DNA of 24,366 bases from a virus. Every line of letters starts with the position of its first letter. Position 1 is the stretch's first letter. Shown piece after piece: positions 16,210 to 23,414 of the stretch. The notes under the pieces were generated by a model, which had not been told where the DNA came from, searched no databases, and saw nothing but the letters and a program-made list of their open reading frames with translations. The stretch lies in IMG/VR virus record IMGVR_UViG_3300021425_000189, positions 1 through 24,366 of that record. One strand, given 5' to 3'. The position numbers were made by a program, and so were the translations under genes.

Positions 16210-16373
16210 TGTCGTTCCTTTATGTTTAAGTTTTCTATTTTAATAGCTTCTGAATCGTAGAACAAGTCCTTAATATAATCAAACACATCTTCCTCATGTG
16301 CATCTTCTACTGAGGATAGTATGTTATTGTCCTCATCTAACTTAAGTAAAAATGTAACACTGAACTTTCTCAT
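16206..16373 (-). CDS. 55-residue acidic small protein, unknown
   Basis: This short gene exactly fills the gap between the DUF3310 gene and mazG, with ATGA overlaps at both ends. It begins MRKFSVTFLLKLDEDNNILS and continues through acidic, helical residues (EDAHEEDVFDYIKDLFYDSE) to IKIENLNIKERQ. An N-terminal strand followed by a helix and a last strand suggests a small alpha/beta fold. A GGAAC-type ribosome site for mazG lies at its 3' end. Similar small acidic proteins occur in marine phages, but I cannot name a function. Confidence 0.65.
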   Translation of the reverse strand: MRKFSVTFLLKLDEDNNILSSVEDAHEEDVFDYIKDLFYDSEAIKIENLNIKERQ

Positions 16374-16597
16374 TTATGTGTCTCCACCCAACGTTTACGC
16401 ATTCTGTTTAGATACCAGATAGCTTTATCAATATCCTCTAGTCCATTCTTGTATTCACAGCGCCACATATACTTGAGTACGTTAGCTGCCTGTGGTGCTA
16501 TTGCTCCAGACATATTCTCTGTCATAGCTTCTATAGCTTCAATACATTCTATACCAGCCTGATTGTAGTGTACTGGTTTGTTTACTGGATCTATCAT
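16370..16597 (-). CDS. DUF3310 (SaV-like) protein, possible nucleotide kinase-related
   Basis: A 75-residue protein with the DUF3310 pattern: PVNKPVHYNQAGIECIEAIE, then NVLKYMWRCEYKNGLEDI and DKAIWYLNRM. The HY, KY.WR and KNG.ED..KA..YL residues define the family in many phages. The T7 relative gp1.7 has been described as an unusual nucleotide kinase with a longer chain; whether this short form has activity is unknown. Its place between endonuclease I and MazG/reductase genes agrees with a nucleotide-related role. Both junctions are ATGA overlaps. Confidence 0.82.
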   Translation of the reverse strand: MIDPVNKPVHYNQAGIECIEAIEAMTENMSGAIAPQAANVLKYMWRCEYKNGLEDIDKAIWYLNRMRKRWVETHK

Positions 16598-16926
16598 GCA
16601 TTGCCCTTTGTTTTAGTCCACTGAGTTAGAGTTAAGACATTACCATCTCTAATAATCTCAGGCTTCTCTTCATCTTCCATATTCTCTTCCATTAACATAT
16701 TCCTGTGATCTTCTACTTCATCTAGGATATCAGGATAATCCTCTACCCAGTCTAAGAATGCTGACATGAGTGTAACTATATGTATCATGTGTGCCTGTAT
16801 AGTAGGCTCTAGATCAGGTGAAACATATATACCAGTAGCGACATCACCTTTCCACTTTCCGTCATTTCCAAAGATAGGCTTGGCAATCAGAGCCACCTCA
16901 TCCTCTTTTACTTCATAGCGAGCCAT
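16594..16926 (-). CDS. acidic protein of unknown function
   Basis: A 110-residue protein, not recognised. Residues 1-35 look like beta strands (EDEVALIAKPIF, GDVATGIYVS). Residues about 38-65 form a helix (QAHMIHIVTLMSAFLDWVED). Residues 66-90 are very acidic (DILDEVEDHRNMLMEENMEDEE) and the end is a short strand plus basic tail. It overlaps endonuclease I as TAATG and the DUF3310 gene as ATGA, so it is surely translated. It could be an accessory of nucleic-acid or nucleotide metabolism by position only. Confidence 0.65.
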   Translation of the reverse strand: MARYEVKEDEVALIAKPIFGNDGKWKGDVATGIYVSPDLEPTIQAHMIHIVTLMSAFLDWVEDYPDILDEVEDHRNMLMEENMEDEEKPEIIRDGNVLTLTQWTKTKGNA

Positions 16927-17369
16927 TAGGCTTTCCTTCTCTTTACAGTTATCCTAGCAGTTTTAGAGCATTTACCACGTTCTGTCAACCACTCCTTTGG
17001 TATTAGTCTGTGTGACCATTTGAAACCATACTTATCGCACCAGTCAGAGTACCTAGACTTGGCACCCTTGTAGAGTTTTGATCTTGCGTTACTAAAGACA
17101 AATCGTATATCTAACTTAGGATGTTGTCGCTGTACTTCAAGATGTTTTCTCCTGTCTGCTGCACTAAAGATGCCCTTGGTTTCTATAATAATACCATTGT
17201 CCAACTCAAAGTCTGGTGTATATGTGCGGTACTTTAGATCTTCCCATTCTATCTTTAGCTTCTCGTACCTTACTTCTTTCTGATGTTCAGACAAAAACGC
17301 AGCAGCCTCGACTTCAAGGCCACTGCGGTAGGTACGTTTATTGTGGCGACGATTATTTGTCTTCACCAT
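16926..17369 (-). CDS. T7 endonuclease I-type Holliday-junction resolvase
   Basis: A 147-residue homologue of T7 gp3, which cuts branched DNA and can degrade host DNA. The start used is the ATG at 17369; a GTG directly before it (17372) is an alternative. The catalytic set is visible: the Glu of RSGLE (residue 19), the Asp of TYTPDF (53), and Glu and Lys of ETKG (63, 65). The downstream segments DRRKHLEVQRQHPKLDIRFV, SKLYKGAKSRYSDWC, YGFKW and IPKEWL follow the family order. It ends in a basic tail (KTARITVKRRKA). It overlaps the preceding gene by 17 bases. It likely resolves replication and recombination intermediates before packaging. Confidence 0.93.
   Translation of the reverse strand: MVKTNNRRHNKRTYRSGLEVEAAAFLSEHQKEVRYEKLKIEWEDLKYRTYTPDFELDNGIIIETKGIFSAADRRKHLEVQRQHPKLDIRFVFSNARSKLYKGAKSRYSDWCDKYGFKWSHRLIPKEWLTERGKCSKTARITVKRRKA
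16960..16988 (-). promoter_or_regulatory. promoter-like sequence near the end of the endonuclease I gene
   Basis: Read on the - strand, TTGACA (16983-16988) and TAAAAC (16960-16965) are 17 bases apart. Transcription would begin about 25-30 bases before the start of the 110-residue gene, a sensible position. The -10 box matches only four of six consensus bases, so this is a candidate. Confidence 0.3.
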
Positions 17370-17565
17370 CACCAGCTTCTTCTGTTACTAGCATACCCTT
17401 TAAGATGTTTACCAGAGTGCCAGAACGATCCTTAAGAACCGCCATCTGATAGTCCAGTTGTTGCTGTATATTCTGATTAGCTACAAGCTCATTGTAAGCT
17501 CGTACCTGATCCTCGTTAGACTCATCAATTTCGTATTGCTTTTCGTCGATAGTTAGAGTAGCCAT
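17353..17565 (-). CDS. small coiled-coil protein, DUF6447-like
   Basis: A 70-residue acidic protein. It opens with MATLTIDEKQYEID, then a Gln/Asn-rich helix (AYNELVANQNIQQQLDYQ) and a second helix (MAVLKDRSGTLVNILKGML), ending EEAGDGEDK. The order strand, YEID, then L..L..Q...A.L..... resembles DUF6447-type proteins common in marine phages; this was not searched. An AAAGGAAAG ribosome site lies just before the ATG, spanning the exonuclease stop. The function is unknown; a DNA-metabolism accessory is plausible from its neighbours. Confidence 0.65.
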   Translation of the reverse strand: MATLTIDEKQYEIDESNEDQVRAYNELVANQNIQQQLDYQMAVLKDRSGTLVNILKGMLVTEEAGDGEDK

Positions 17566-17576
17566 TATCTTTCCTT

Positions 17577-18431
17577 TCAGTACTCTTTGAGGTAGGTGTA
17601 TTCTACCATTTTAGGGTTCTCTGACTTAGATACCTTTGAGGGTAACACTTTCATATCAGGGTAACACTTATGTTTAAAACTACAGAAGCCACACTCTTTT
17701 GATAGCACCATATTACCACTAGGCTTCTTGTAGTAAGTTTCTGGCACTGGATCAAAACAACGCTTGAATGGCTCATCGTTATCAATGTAGTCCACTAATT
17801 GTTGAATCTCTTCTAGCACCTTATCCTTATCGACAGAAGAAGCATCTACATACTTGAACTCACCATTAGCTTTATTGATAGCCCACCAACCACCAACACC
17901 TTTACCAGCCGCTTCTGCGTAACCTACAAGCTGTGGGATGTAGCCAAAGCTGTCATCCTTCTGTAGTTTCTCTAGTGACTCAAACTTGTTCTTGTAAGAC
18001 CAAGGTGATGCTGACTTAACATCATCAATCTTACCGTCCAACTCCATATCATACTCACCAGAGATAGTGCGTCCATCTTTTAGTTCAAGTGTTACCTTAG
18101 CGTTATCCTTAAATTCAACACCAGCAGACGTAAGCAACCCTTTAAACACTGCCTCGACAATATCTCCAAGGATCATGTTCATAAGGAAGTGTGGTGGCAT
18201 GGGTGCTTTGTCTGCTGGGTCATTCTTTTCAAACCACAACTGGCACCTAGGCTTACCTATGTTAGACATACGCAACCTAAACTCATCACGAGGCCCACCA
18301 TCAAACTGCTTTAACATAGCAGCCTTAACATCAGAGGCGACTTTATCAGCCACCTCTTCTGTAATAGTAGTCTCGCCAGCCATAGCTTTCTGTAAGAAGG
18401 AATAAACAGATAGCTCTGCAGGGTGGTTCAT
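17577..18431 (-). CDS. PD-(D/E)XK exonuclease with Fe-S cysteines (Cas4/RecB-like)
   Basis: A 284-residue nuclease of the RecB/Cas4/AddB type. The catalytic core reads GEYDMELDGKIDDVKSA, giving D128, D137 and K139, followed by a QLVGY (QxxxY) motif. Four cysteines fit a 4Fe-4S cluster: C63 (KPRCQLWF) and C247, C250 and C256 (CGFCSFKHKC). This arrangement is typical of Cas4/AddB-type domains. No CRISPR array is present, so a phage replication role is more likely, equivalent to the T7 gp6 exonuclease in recombination, primer removal or host DNA breakdown. It starts overlapping the putative SSB stop as TAATG. Confidence 0.85.
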   Translation of the reverse strand: MNHPAELSVYSFLQKAMAGETTITEEVADKVASDVKAAMLKQFDGGPRDEFRLRMSNIGKPRCQLWFEKNDPADKAPMPPHFLMNMILGDIVEAVFKGLLTSAGVEFKDNAKVTLELKDGRTISGEYDMELDGKIDDVKSASPWSYKNKFESLEKLQKDDSFGYIPQLVGYAEAAGKGVGGWWAINKANGEFKYVDASSVDKDKVLEEIQQLVDYIDNDEPFKRCFDPVPETYYKKPSGNMVLSKECGFCSFKHKCYPDMKVLPSKVSKSENPKMVEYTYLKEY

Positions 18432-19264
18432 TAGAACACCTCTCCTTCAATGGCGTTATCTTCGCAACGCTCATTGTACTTCTCTAAAATAGAGGCGTTA
18501 GAGTAGTCAATGTATTCTAAGAAGTTCTTTAGAGTAGCATTGTCTGTGTCTTGGATATCAACCTTAGATCCTGGAGCAGCTTTAACAACACCAAACTGTG
18601 CGCCAGATGGGATTGAACCTACATCACTTGTCAGGTTAAACTCCTGAGTAAGCATTTCAATAGGTGACCTACGCCCCATAGCTGTGTCCAGAGACTTAAG
18701 ACTGTCACGGTTCTTGATGTCCATAACAAACGGTACATCCTCTACCTTGATATCAACTGGGTTACCAGTCTCATCCATAGGGTTATCAATAGTAAGAAGA
18801 CCCATGAATACCTTAACCTTCTTAACTGAACGCATGTGGTCCTTAGTTGCGTCAGGCAGTGCGTTGAAGTCCTCAATGTAACCAGATGGCCTTCCAATAT
18901 TGTAGCCACCCAAGTTATCCTTTAGATCCTTTGACAGAGATGTTGACATAACAGTCTTCTCCATCTCTTCTGTTGCATTATTCCAGCGCTGCCAACGCTG
19001 ACGAGTAGCAAACACACGAATAGAAACCTTCGCGCTGTAGACTTTATCATCACCAATTTCTACTTGGTATGTTCCAATAGGTAGAACCTCTGTGCGTAGT
19101 GTCTTACCACCCACATCTACATCACCCATTACAGCTTGGTGGATCATACCTACCCTAGCTAGAGAGGGCTGTTTACTTTCTGTACTACCACCCATATTGG
19201 TAATACCCATTAGCTCCTCTAATGACTTACCCATTTCAGTTCCGACTGTTAATTCCATGCTCAT
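18431..19264 (-). CDS. putative single-stranded DNA-binding protein
   Basis: A 277-residue protein with no motif that I can name with certainty. Residues about 60-95 alternate as beta strands with aromatic and basic residues (GTYQVEI, YSAKVSIRVFATRQRWQRW), consistent with an OB-type DNA-binding fold. The C-terminal 15 residues are acidic and end in Phe (ERCEDNAIEGEVF), recalling the acidic, aromatic-ended tail of T7 gp2.5. It lies directly after DNA polymerase and before the exonuclease, and has its own promoter and an AAAGGAAC ribosome site. Position and tail suggest an abundant replication protein such as an SSB; homology is not demonstrated. Confidence 0.45.
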   Translation of the reverse strand: MSMELTVGTEMGKSLEELMGITNMGGSTESKQPSLARVGMIHQAVMGDVDVGGKTLRTEVLPIGTYQVEIGDDKVYSAKVSIRVFATRQRWQRWNNATEEMEKTVMSTSLSKDLKDNLGGYNIGRPSGYIEDFNALPDATKDHMRSVKKVKVFMGLLTIDNPMDETGNPVDIKVEDVPFVMDIKNRDSLKSLDTAMGRRSPIEMLTQEFNLTSDVGSIPSGAQFGVVKAAPGSKVDIQDTDNATLKNFLEYIDYSNASILEKYNERCEDNAIEGEVF

Positions 19265-19296
19265 TGTTGTTCCTTTCTGAGCGTTAAAGAGATTTA

Positions 19297-19325
19297 GTTA
19301 TAGCTTATACCACTAACCTTGTCAA
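19297..19325 (-). promoter_or_regulatory. sigma70-type promoter for the SSB-exonuclease-reductase segment
   Basis: In the 66-base gap between polymerase and the next gene, the - strand reads TTGACA (19320-19325), 17 bases, then TATAAC (19297-19302): six of six and five of six consensus bases at ideal spacing. Transcription would start near 19290 and meet an AAAGGAAC ribosome site before the ATG at 19264. An imperfect palindrome, TTAGT...ACTAA (19294-19316), covers the -10 box and could be an operator. Host RNA polymerase is the expected user. Confidence 0.75.
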
Positions 19326-19330
19326 GTAAA

Positions 19331-21163
19331 TTAGTGAATCTCTGCGTAAGTTTTTCCAAACTGTGCGTCAACCCCAAGATCCACATTTAGTTTAAGCTGT
19401 TCGTTTAATTCTTGGATAGAGTAGTTCATATTGATTGCTGTTTCTATCTGATCCCCTTCTTTTACAAGCGCAATAATTTCATCGTGAAACTGACCAATAG
19501 TCTTGATACCTTTCTCACGACATTTCTTTACCCAGTTATCAAAGCAGTAAACACCAGTACCTTGATTGAGTGTAGAGAAACGATCCTTCTCGCTGCGTAG
19601 GCTGTACCAGAAGCCAGACACAGGGTTCTGTACCCACATACCACCAAATAATTCACGCTTACGTAGTGTTGTTGCTACCTTCTGTACTGACCAGTTACGT
19701 GACCAAAATGCATCTAGTAGCTTCTGGGCTTCCTTCTTTGACATACCTGTCTCACGGGCCAGCTTAGCGGCTCCTACGCCATATGTAGCGGAGTAGTTTA
19801 CCACCTTATAGTTCTTACGTAGAGCCTTGAGAGACTTCTCACCTGAGTTATGCTTGTCGATATCATCCTGAGTAATTATACCAGCATGTTTAGCTAGATC
19901 GAGGTGAGGGTCAAAACCTTCCTTAGACATCTCAGCTACGTAATTAGGGTCAAGCGGTTTCATGTAGTGACGCTTGGTTGTGTCCTCTAGGCTAGTCATG
20001 TCAGCCCCACATAATACATAACCCTCTGGTGCAGTAAGACATCCACGTATCTCTTTACCGTAGGGCTTCTCTACTGAGGGTATATTGACTAAGGGCTTTG
20101 CGTGTTTAAACCGTAGGGTGTTTGTCATACCAGCGACAGTGGCCTGTACATAACCATCTACCTCATGCTCTACCATACCTTTCAAGACTGATATGCGGTG
20201 ACTTAAGACAGACAAGCCATCCAAGATGGACACTGCAGGATCTTCTGATACTAGATCTTTTACTGATGGGCATAGTTCACCCTCTCTACGGATCTGTGGT
20301 ATCTGCTTCTCCTGATCGTCTGAACCCCGAACAAACTTGAATGTACGTGGAACCCAACCAATAGAGTACAGCCAGTCCTTGACTTGTTCTGGTGAACTAG
20401 GGTTACCACGAACCTCACCAGTATTGACGACAAAAGACTGTACATTTTCTGGCTGTCGGTACTCCTTACGTAACTCCTCAAAGCGTTCCCCATGAGAGGA
20501 TAGCTCACCATCTTTCTTGTACATAACCTTTGGACGTTGCTGTACCTTAGTTAGTACACGCTTAGGCATAGCCTCTGCAAGCTGTTCAATCTTGTCTTCC
20601 TTCATGTCACCCCACTCAGCGAGGTACTTGTTAGCCTTTTCTACATCAAGCTTCCATTTCAATGCTTCCTGTTCTGCAGCGCACTGCATCTTGAATGTTA
20701 GGTAGGTTAGTAGATCCCACTTATGGTTCACATTAGGATACAGCTTAGATAGTTTGATATCCAAGTCACGCCATAGACGTACATTAATCTTGACATCCTC
20801 TTTACAGCGATGGGCATACTCTTCTTTAGTTAAGTTTTCCCAGTCAGTAATCTCAGGCTTCTTGACGTTGTAGTACTCACCATAACCCTCTAGGCCATGC
20901 TTAGGTCTAGTGTGATTGATGTACCAAGACACAGCTAGAGTGTCCACTAGGGTAGCTGTTACCTTGATGCCTAAGATCTTCTCTACGGCAGGTATGTCAT
21001 ACCGTACAATGTTGTGACCAATGAGGATCGTAGCTTCCTCAAAGAAGATACGCATAGCCACATAGTCATGCGTGTGTTGAATTTTACCAAGCTCATCTTC
21101 CCAAGATAGTACGTGTATCTTAGTTGGGTCTAGTCCGTCTGTTTCTATATCAAATACTGTCAT
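19331..21163 (-). CDS. family A DNA polymerase with 3'-5' exonuclease domain
   Basis: A 610-residue T7 gp5-type replicative polymerase, lacking a 5'-3' exonuclease domain. Exonuclease motifs: I, FDIETDGL (D5, E7); II, GHNIVRYD (D56); III, HRCKEDV (D123), where the usual Tyr three residues before the intervening positions appears to be Arg119. Polymerase motifs: A, GADMTSLED (D388, E393); B, RKNYKVVNYSATYG (R449, K453, Y457, Y461); C, FHDEI (D561, E562). Tyr457 occupies the position of E. coli Pol I Phe762. A GAGGA site precedes the ATG, and the gene overlaps the endonuclease VII-like gene by 14 bases. A promoter follows its stop. Confidence 0.95.
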   Translation of the reverse strand: MTVFDIETDGLDPTKIHVLSWEDELGKIQHTHDYVAMRIFFEEATILIGHNIVRYDIPAVEKILGIKVTATLVDTLAVSWYINHTRPKHGLEGYGEYYNVKKPEITDWENLTKEEYAHRCKEDVKINVRLWRDLDIKLSKLYPNVNHKWDLLTYLTFKMQCAAEQEALKWKLDVEKANKYLAEWGDMKEDKIEQLAEAMPKRVLTKVQQRPKVMYKKDGELSSHGERFEELRKEYRQPENVQSFVVNTGEVRGNPSSPEQVKDWLYSIGWVPRTFKFVRGSDDQEKQIPQIRREGELCPSVKDLVSEDPAVSILDGLSVLSHRISVLKGMVEHEVDGYVQATVAGMTNTLRFKHAKPLVNIPSVEKPYGKEIRGCLTAPEGYVLCGADMTSLEDTTKRHYMKPLDPNYVAEMSKEGFDPHLDLAKHAGIITQDDIDKHNSGEKSLKALRKNYKVVNYSATYGVGAAKLARETGMSKKEAQKLLDAFWSRNWSVQKVATTLRKRELFGGMWVQNPVSGFWYSLRSEKDRFSTLNQGTGVYCFDNWVKKCREKGIKTIGQFHDEIIALVKEGDQIETAINMNYSIQELNEQLKLNVDLGVDAQFGKTYAEIH

Positions 21164-21554
21164 CTGTTTTCCTCAAATACTTAATGGCTGTCTCAAGCCC
21201 CTCTATGTTATCACCTAACAAACCTATACCCGTGTTACAATTCTTACAAACCCAACCTCTAAACTTGTCAGTTATATGATCGTGATCTAAGACTATCAAA
21301 GATCTTCCTTCTGTTGACCCACAACACTGGCAATAATCCGTTTTAGGCGGGGCTACTTTCTTTATCTCCTTTAACACAAAAGATTGATGCTTAGCACAAG
21401 ATCTACACCTTTGATCTCTTTTGTCTCTGTGTGAGTTATTCTTATTAAAATCCTTATAAGGCTTAAACGTTTTACAAACTATGCATTTTTTACCTTCTAA
21501 TCCCTCTGGTTTTAGTTCAGGCTCTGTTTGAACTTCAAATAAATCATACTGCAC
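21150..21554 (-). CDS. endonuclease VII-like HNH nuclease with extra zinc finger
   Basis: A 134-residue protein starting at GTG, with a GAGAGG site nine bases upstream. The C-terminal half is the T4 endonuclease VII pattern: CQCC (C75, C78), LDHDH (D90 to H93), then CKNCN (C103, C106, N107), matching the zinc cysteines, catalytic Asp and the Asn after the last Cys of T4 gp49. An additional N-terminal zinc finger-like set is present (C24, C27, C50, C53, with KPYKDFNKNN between). It lies between primase-helicase and polymerase genes. It may resolve DNA branches or be a free-standing homing-type HNH nuclease. Its DNA is more AT-rich than neighbouring genes. Confidence 0.85.
   Translation of the reverse strand: MQYDLFEVQTEPELKPEGLEGKKCIVCKTFKPYKDFNKNNSHRDKRDQRCRSCAKHQSFVLKEIKKVAPPKTDYCQCCGSTEGRSLIVLDHDHITDKFRGWVCKNCNTGIGLLGDNIEGLETAIKYLRKTDDSI
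21271..21299 (-). promoter_or_regulatory. promoter-like sequence inside the endonuclease VII-like gene
   Basis: Read on the - strand, TTGATA (21294-21299) and TATAAC (21271-21276) are separated by 17 bases. Each box is one base from consensus. It would transcribe the DNA polymerase gene starting about 110 bases downstream. It overlaps codons for the catalytic LDHDHIT segment, so coincidence is possible. Confidence 0.3.
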
Positions 21555-21555
21555 A

Positions 21556-23130
21556 CTAGATAACCTCTCTAAGAGTAAAGGTTTCTGTGTTAAACCTCAT
21601 CATACCAGCGAAACCTTCCTCTGAACATGGACGATTCTTTTGTACTGATATATGTGTAGTGTTACGCTCTTCAAGATCATCAGCTTCTTTGTCACGACTA
21701 AGATCAATAATAACAGAGGCACGTTGACCAATCATCTTACAGTACTTAGGGTCACCATTGTCATTAGTGTGAGCAATAGTAACAATACCTACGTTTAACT
21801 CAGCGGATAACTTAGATAGACGTACCGATAGATCAGCTAACATCTGCTCCTTACCTTCCTCAGATGAACCAGAAACGACATCCTGGATAGGCTCAAAGAA
21901 GACAAACTTACAGCCACATGCCTGACTAAAGTAACGTATCTGGTCACACAATGCATCAGCACCCTGACCATCACTTAAGTAAAACTGGTAGAAGAGTTCA
22001 TCCTTAGTGATACGCTCAATAGCACCCATAACTGCATCATCAGCATTCTTCTCAGCAATCAAGTCACGCCGTGTCAAGTTATCACCTAGCTCATACGACA
22101 CTAACCCAAGCAGTGACCGTAGCTTAGTCTCTTCCAAGTGCCACGCTGCGAAGGGAACCTTATGCTGTAACATGTTGTATTCTAGGAAGCGCATCACCTC
22201 TGTCTTACCAATACCAGTCGGTGCCTTGATGACTGTGAAGTGTCCCTGCATCAAGCCAAGGATCTTATCGTCAAGCGCTTGAATACCTGTAGGGATGTAC
22301 TGGTGGTCAGGTGTATCCTTGTAGAGTGAGATAAAGTCCTGCGTACTGTTAAGCACATTCTCTGGTGTGTACTTCTTAGCGTTCCACCAAGCAGTCTTGA
22401 ACTCAGCCCCGGCCTTGTTAGTCAGGAACTCATTGGCATCCTTGAACCTGTCATGCGGTACACGATACACCTTGTTAGGGAATAACTTAGCTATCTTATC
22501 AGCTACTGCATTACCAGCCTCATCATTGTCAACTGATAGTACAATCTTCTCAAAACTATTGAGCCAGTCTGAACAGTTTTCCCATAGCTTTTTAGATGGT
22601 GTTGCGCTGGGCAGAGATACCACAGGGTTAGTGTAGTTGCTCTTAAGCATCTGAGCCACTGACAATGCATCAAGCTCACCCTCAGTGATTGTAACCATCT
22701 TAGACGAGCCAGCGGTGAATAGATTCATACCAAATAGTTCATCACCCTTGAAGTTATTCTTAGTGTAGAAAACTTTTTCATCTAACTTACGAACCTTAGC
22801 ACCACCACTAGGGTAAATATATTCTTGTCTATCAGGGTAGGTCAGCACACCATAGTCTTCCATAGTCTTCTGACTAATACCACGCATTGCAGTGTAACTA
22901 CCCTTTTGGTTAGTTTCTATCCTTTCGGATATATAATTTACGTTGGATGTCATAGTAGTTCCTTGTGGTACTGGGTATTTCTCTGCAACCCATTGAAATT
23001 TCTGGTACTTTGAAGGGTAGGAACGATGACAAGAATGGCACTTACCATATCCTTTAGTATTAAAACTGAATGCATCTGACGATCCACACTCTACATAGGG
23101 GCATGGTTGATGCGCTATTTCTTGTGTCAT
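21556..23130 (-). CDS. T7 gp4-type primase-helicase
   Basis: A 524-residue bifunctional protein that unwinds DNA at the fork and makes primers. The N-terminus has a zinc-binding set, C10, C15, C31 and C34 (CPYVEC, CHSCH); the first pair is spaced by four residues rather than two. A TOPRIM domain follows, with E150 in TEGELDAL and D201/D203 in SVDNDEAG. The helicase domain has Walker A APTGIGKT (303-310), AAWHLEET, Walker B-like KFVFFEPIQD, GIVTIAHTND and a final arginine-rich QKNR segment. Its start overlaps the preceding 54-residue gene as ATGA. Length is close to T7 gp4 (566). Confidence 0.94.
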   Translation of the reverse strand: MTQEIAHQPCPYVECGSSDAFSFNTKGYGKCHSCHRSYPSKYQKFQWVAEKYPVPQGTTMTSNVNYISERIETNQKGSYTAMRGISQKTMEDYGVLTYPDRQEYIYPSGGAKVRKLDEKVFYTKNNFKGDELFGMNLFTAGSSKMVTITEGELDALSVAQMLKSNYTNPVVSLPSATPSKKLWENCSDWLNSFEKIVLSVDNDEAGNAVADKIAKLFPNKVYRVPHDRFKDANEFLTNKAGAEFKTAWWNAKKYTPENVLNSTQDFISLYKDTPDHQYIPTGIQALDDKILGLMQGHFTVIKAPTGIGKTEVMRFLEYNMLQHKVPFAAWHLEETKLRSLLGLVSYELGDNLTRRDLIAEKNADDAVMGAIERITKDELFYQFYLSDGQGADALCDQIRYFSQACGCKFVFFEPIQDVVSGSSEEGKEQMLADLSVRLSKLSAELNVGIVTIAHTNDNGDPKYCKMIGQRASVIIDLSRDKEADDLEERNTTHISVQKNRPCSEEGFAGMMRFNTETFTLREVI

Positions 23131-23291
23131 GTCTTATTAGCCTCGTATCTCTCTAATGCTCTCTTACGTTCTTCATCATCAAACTCTCTGATCAGTTTGT
23201 GTTTAGTTATGAACTTCCTAAGCTTATCTATCTCTTTCTTTTGTTGTTTGATTTCCCAACGCATATCTTCTATTGTTCCAACCATACTCAT
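23127..23291 (-). CDS. 54-residue coiled-coil small protein
   Basis: A short gene directly before the primase-helicase, with ATGA overlaps at both ends. It starts MSMVGTIEDMRWEIKQQKKE and continues as charged helix (IDKLRKFITKHK, EFDDEERKRALERYEANKT), so it is probably one long coiled-coil helix or a hairpin. It has no Cys and no hydrophobic segment. Because both junctions are locked to neighbours and the frame is clean, it is very likely translated. It could be a helicase accessory by position, but nothing in the sequence shows this. Confidence 0.6.
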   Translation of the reverse strand: MSMVGTIEDMRWEIKQQKKEIDKLRKFITKHKLIREFDDEERKRALERYEANKT

Positions 23292-23413
23292 TTCTTAAAC
23301 ATCCTCTTCAATCTCATTACAACAAGATATATCAGAACTCCAGGAATAAATCCAATGCTCATTAGTATTACTGACAATGCTATTAAGTATGGGATCCATT
23401 CTGATAGGCTCAT
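23288..23413 (-). CDS. 41-residue membrane protein
   Basis: A short gene starting at the ATG at 23413, with an AGAGGAAG ribosome site about nine bases upstream, and ending in an ATGA overlap with the next gene. It reads MSLSEWIPYLIALSVILMSI, then GFIPGVLIYLVVMRLKRMFKK. Residues about 7-33 are hydrophobic with a Gly/Pro break in the middle, followed by a basic tail, which suggests one transmembrane helix or a tight hairpin with the C-terminus inside. It could be a small inner-membrane effector; no family is recognised. Confidence 0.6.
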   Translation of the reverse strand: MSLSEWIPYLIALSVILMSIGFIPGVLIYLVVMRLKRMFKK

Positions 23414-23414
23414 A

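Noticed and set aside
17577-18431. Cas4 as evidence of a CRISPR-related system
   Set aside because: No CRISPR array, cas1 or cas2 is present, and the gene sits in a replication operon; phage Cas4-like exonucleases are common.
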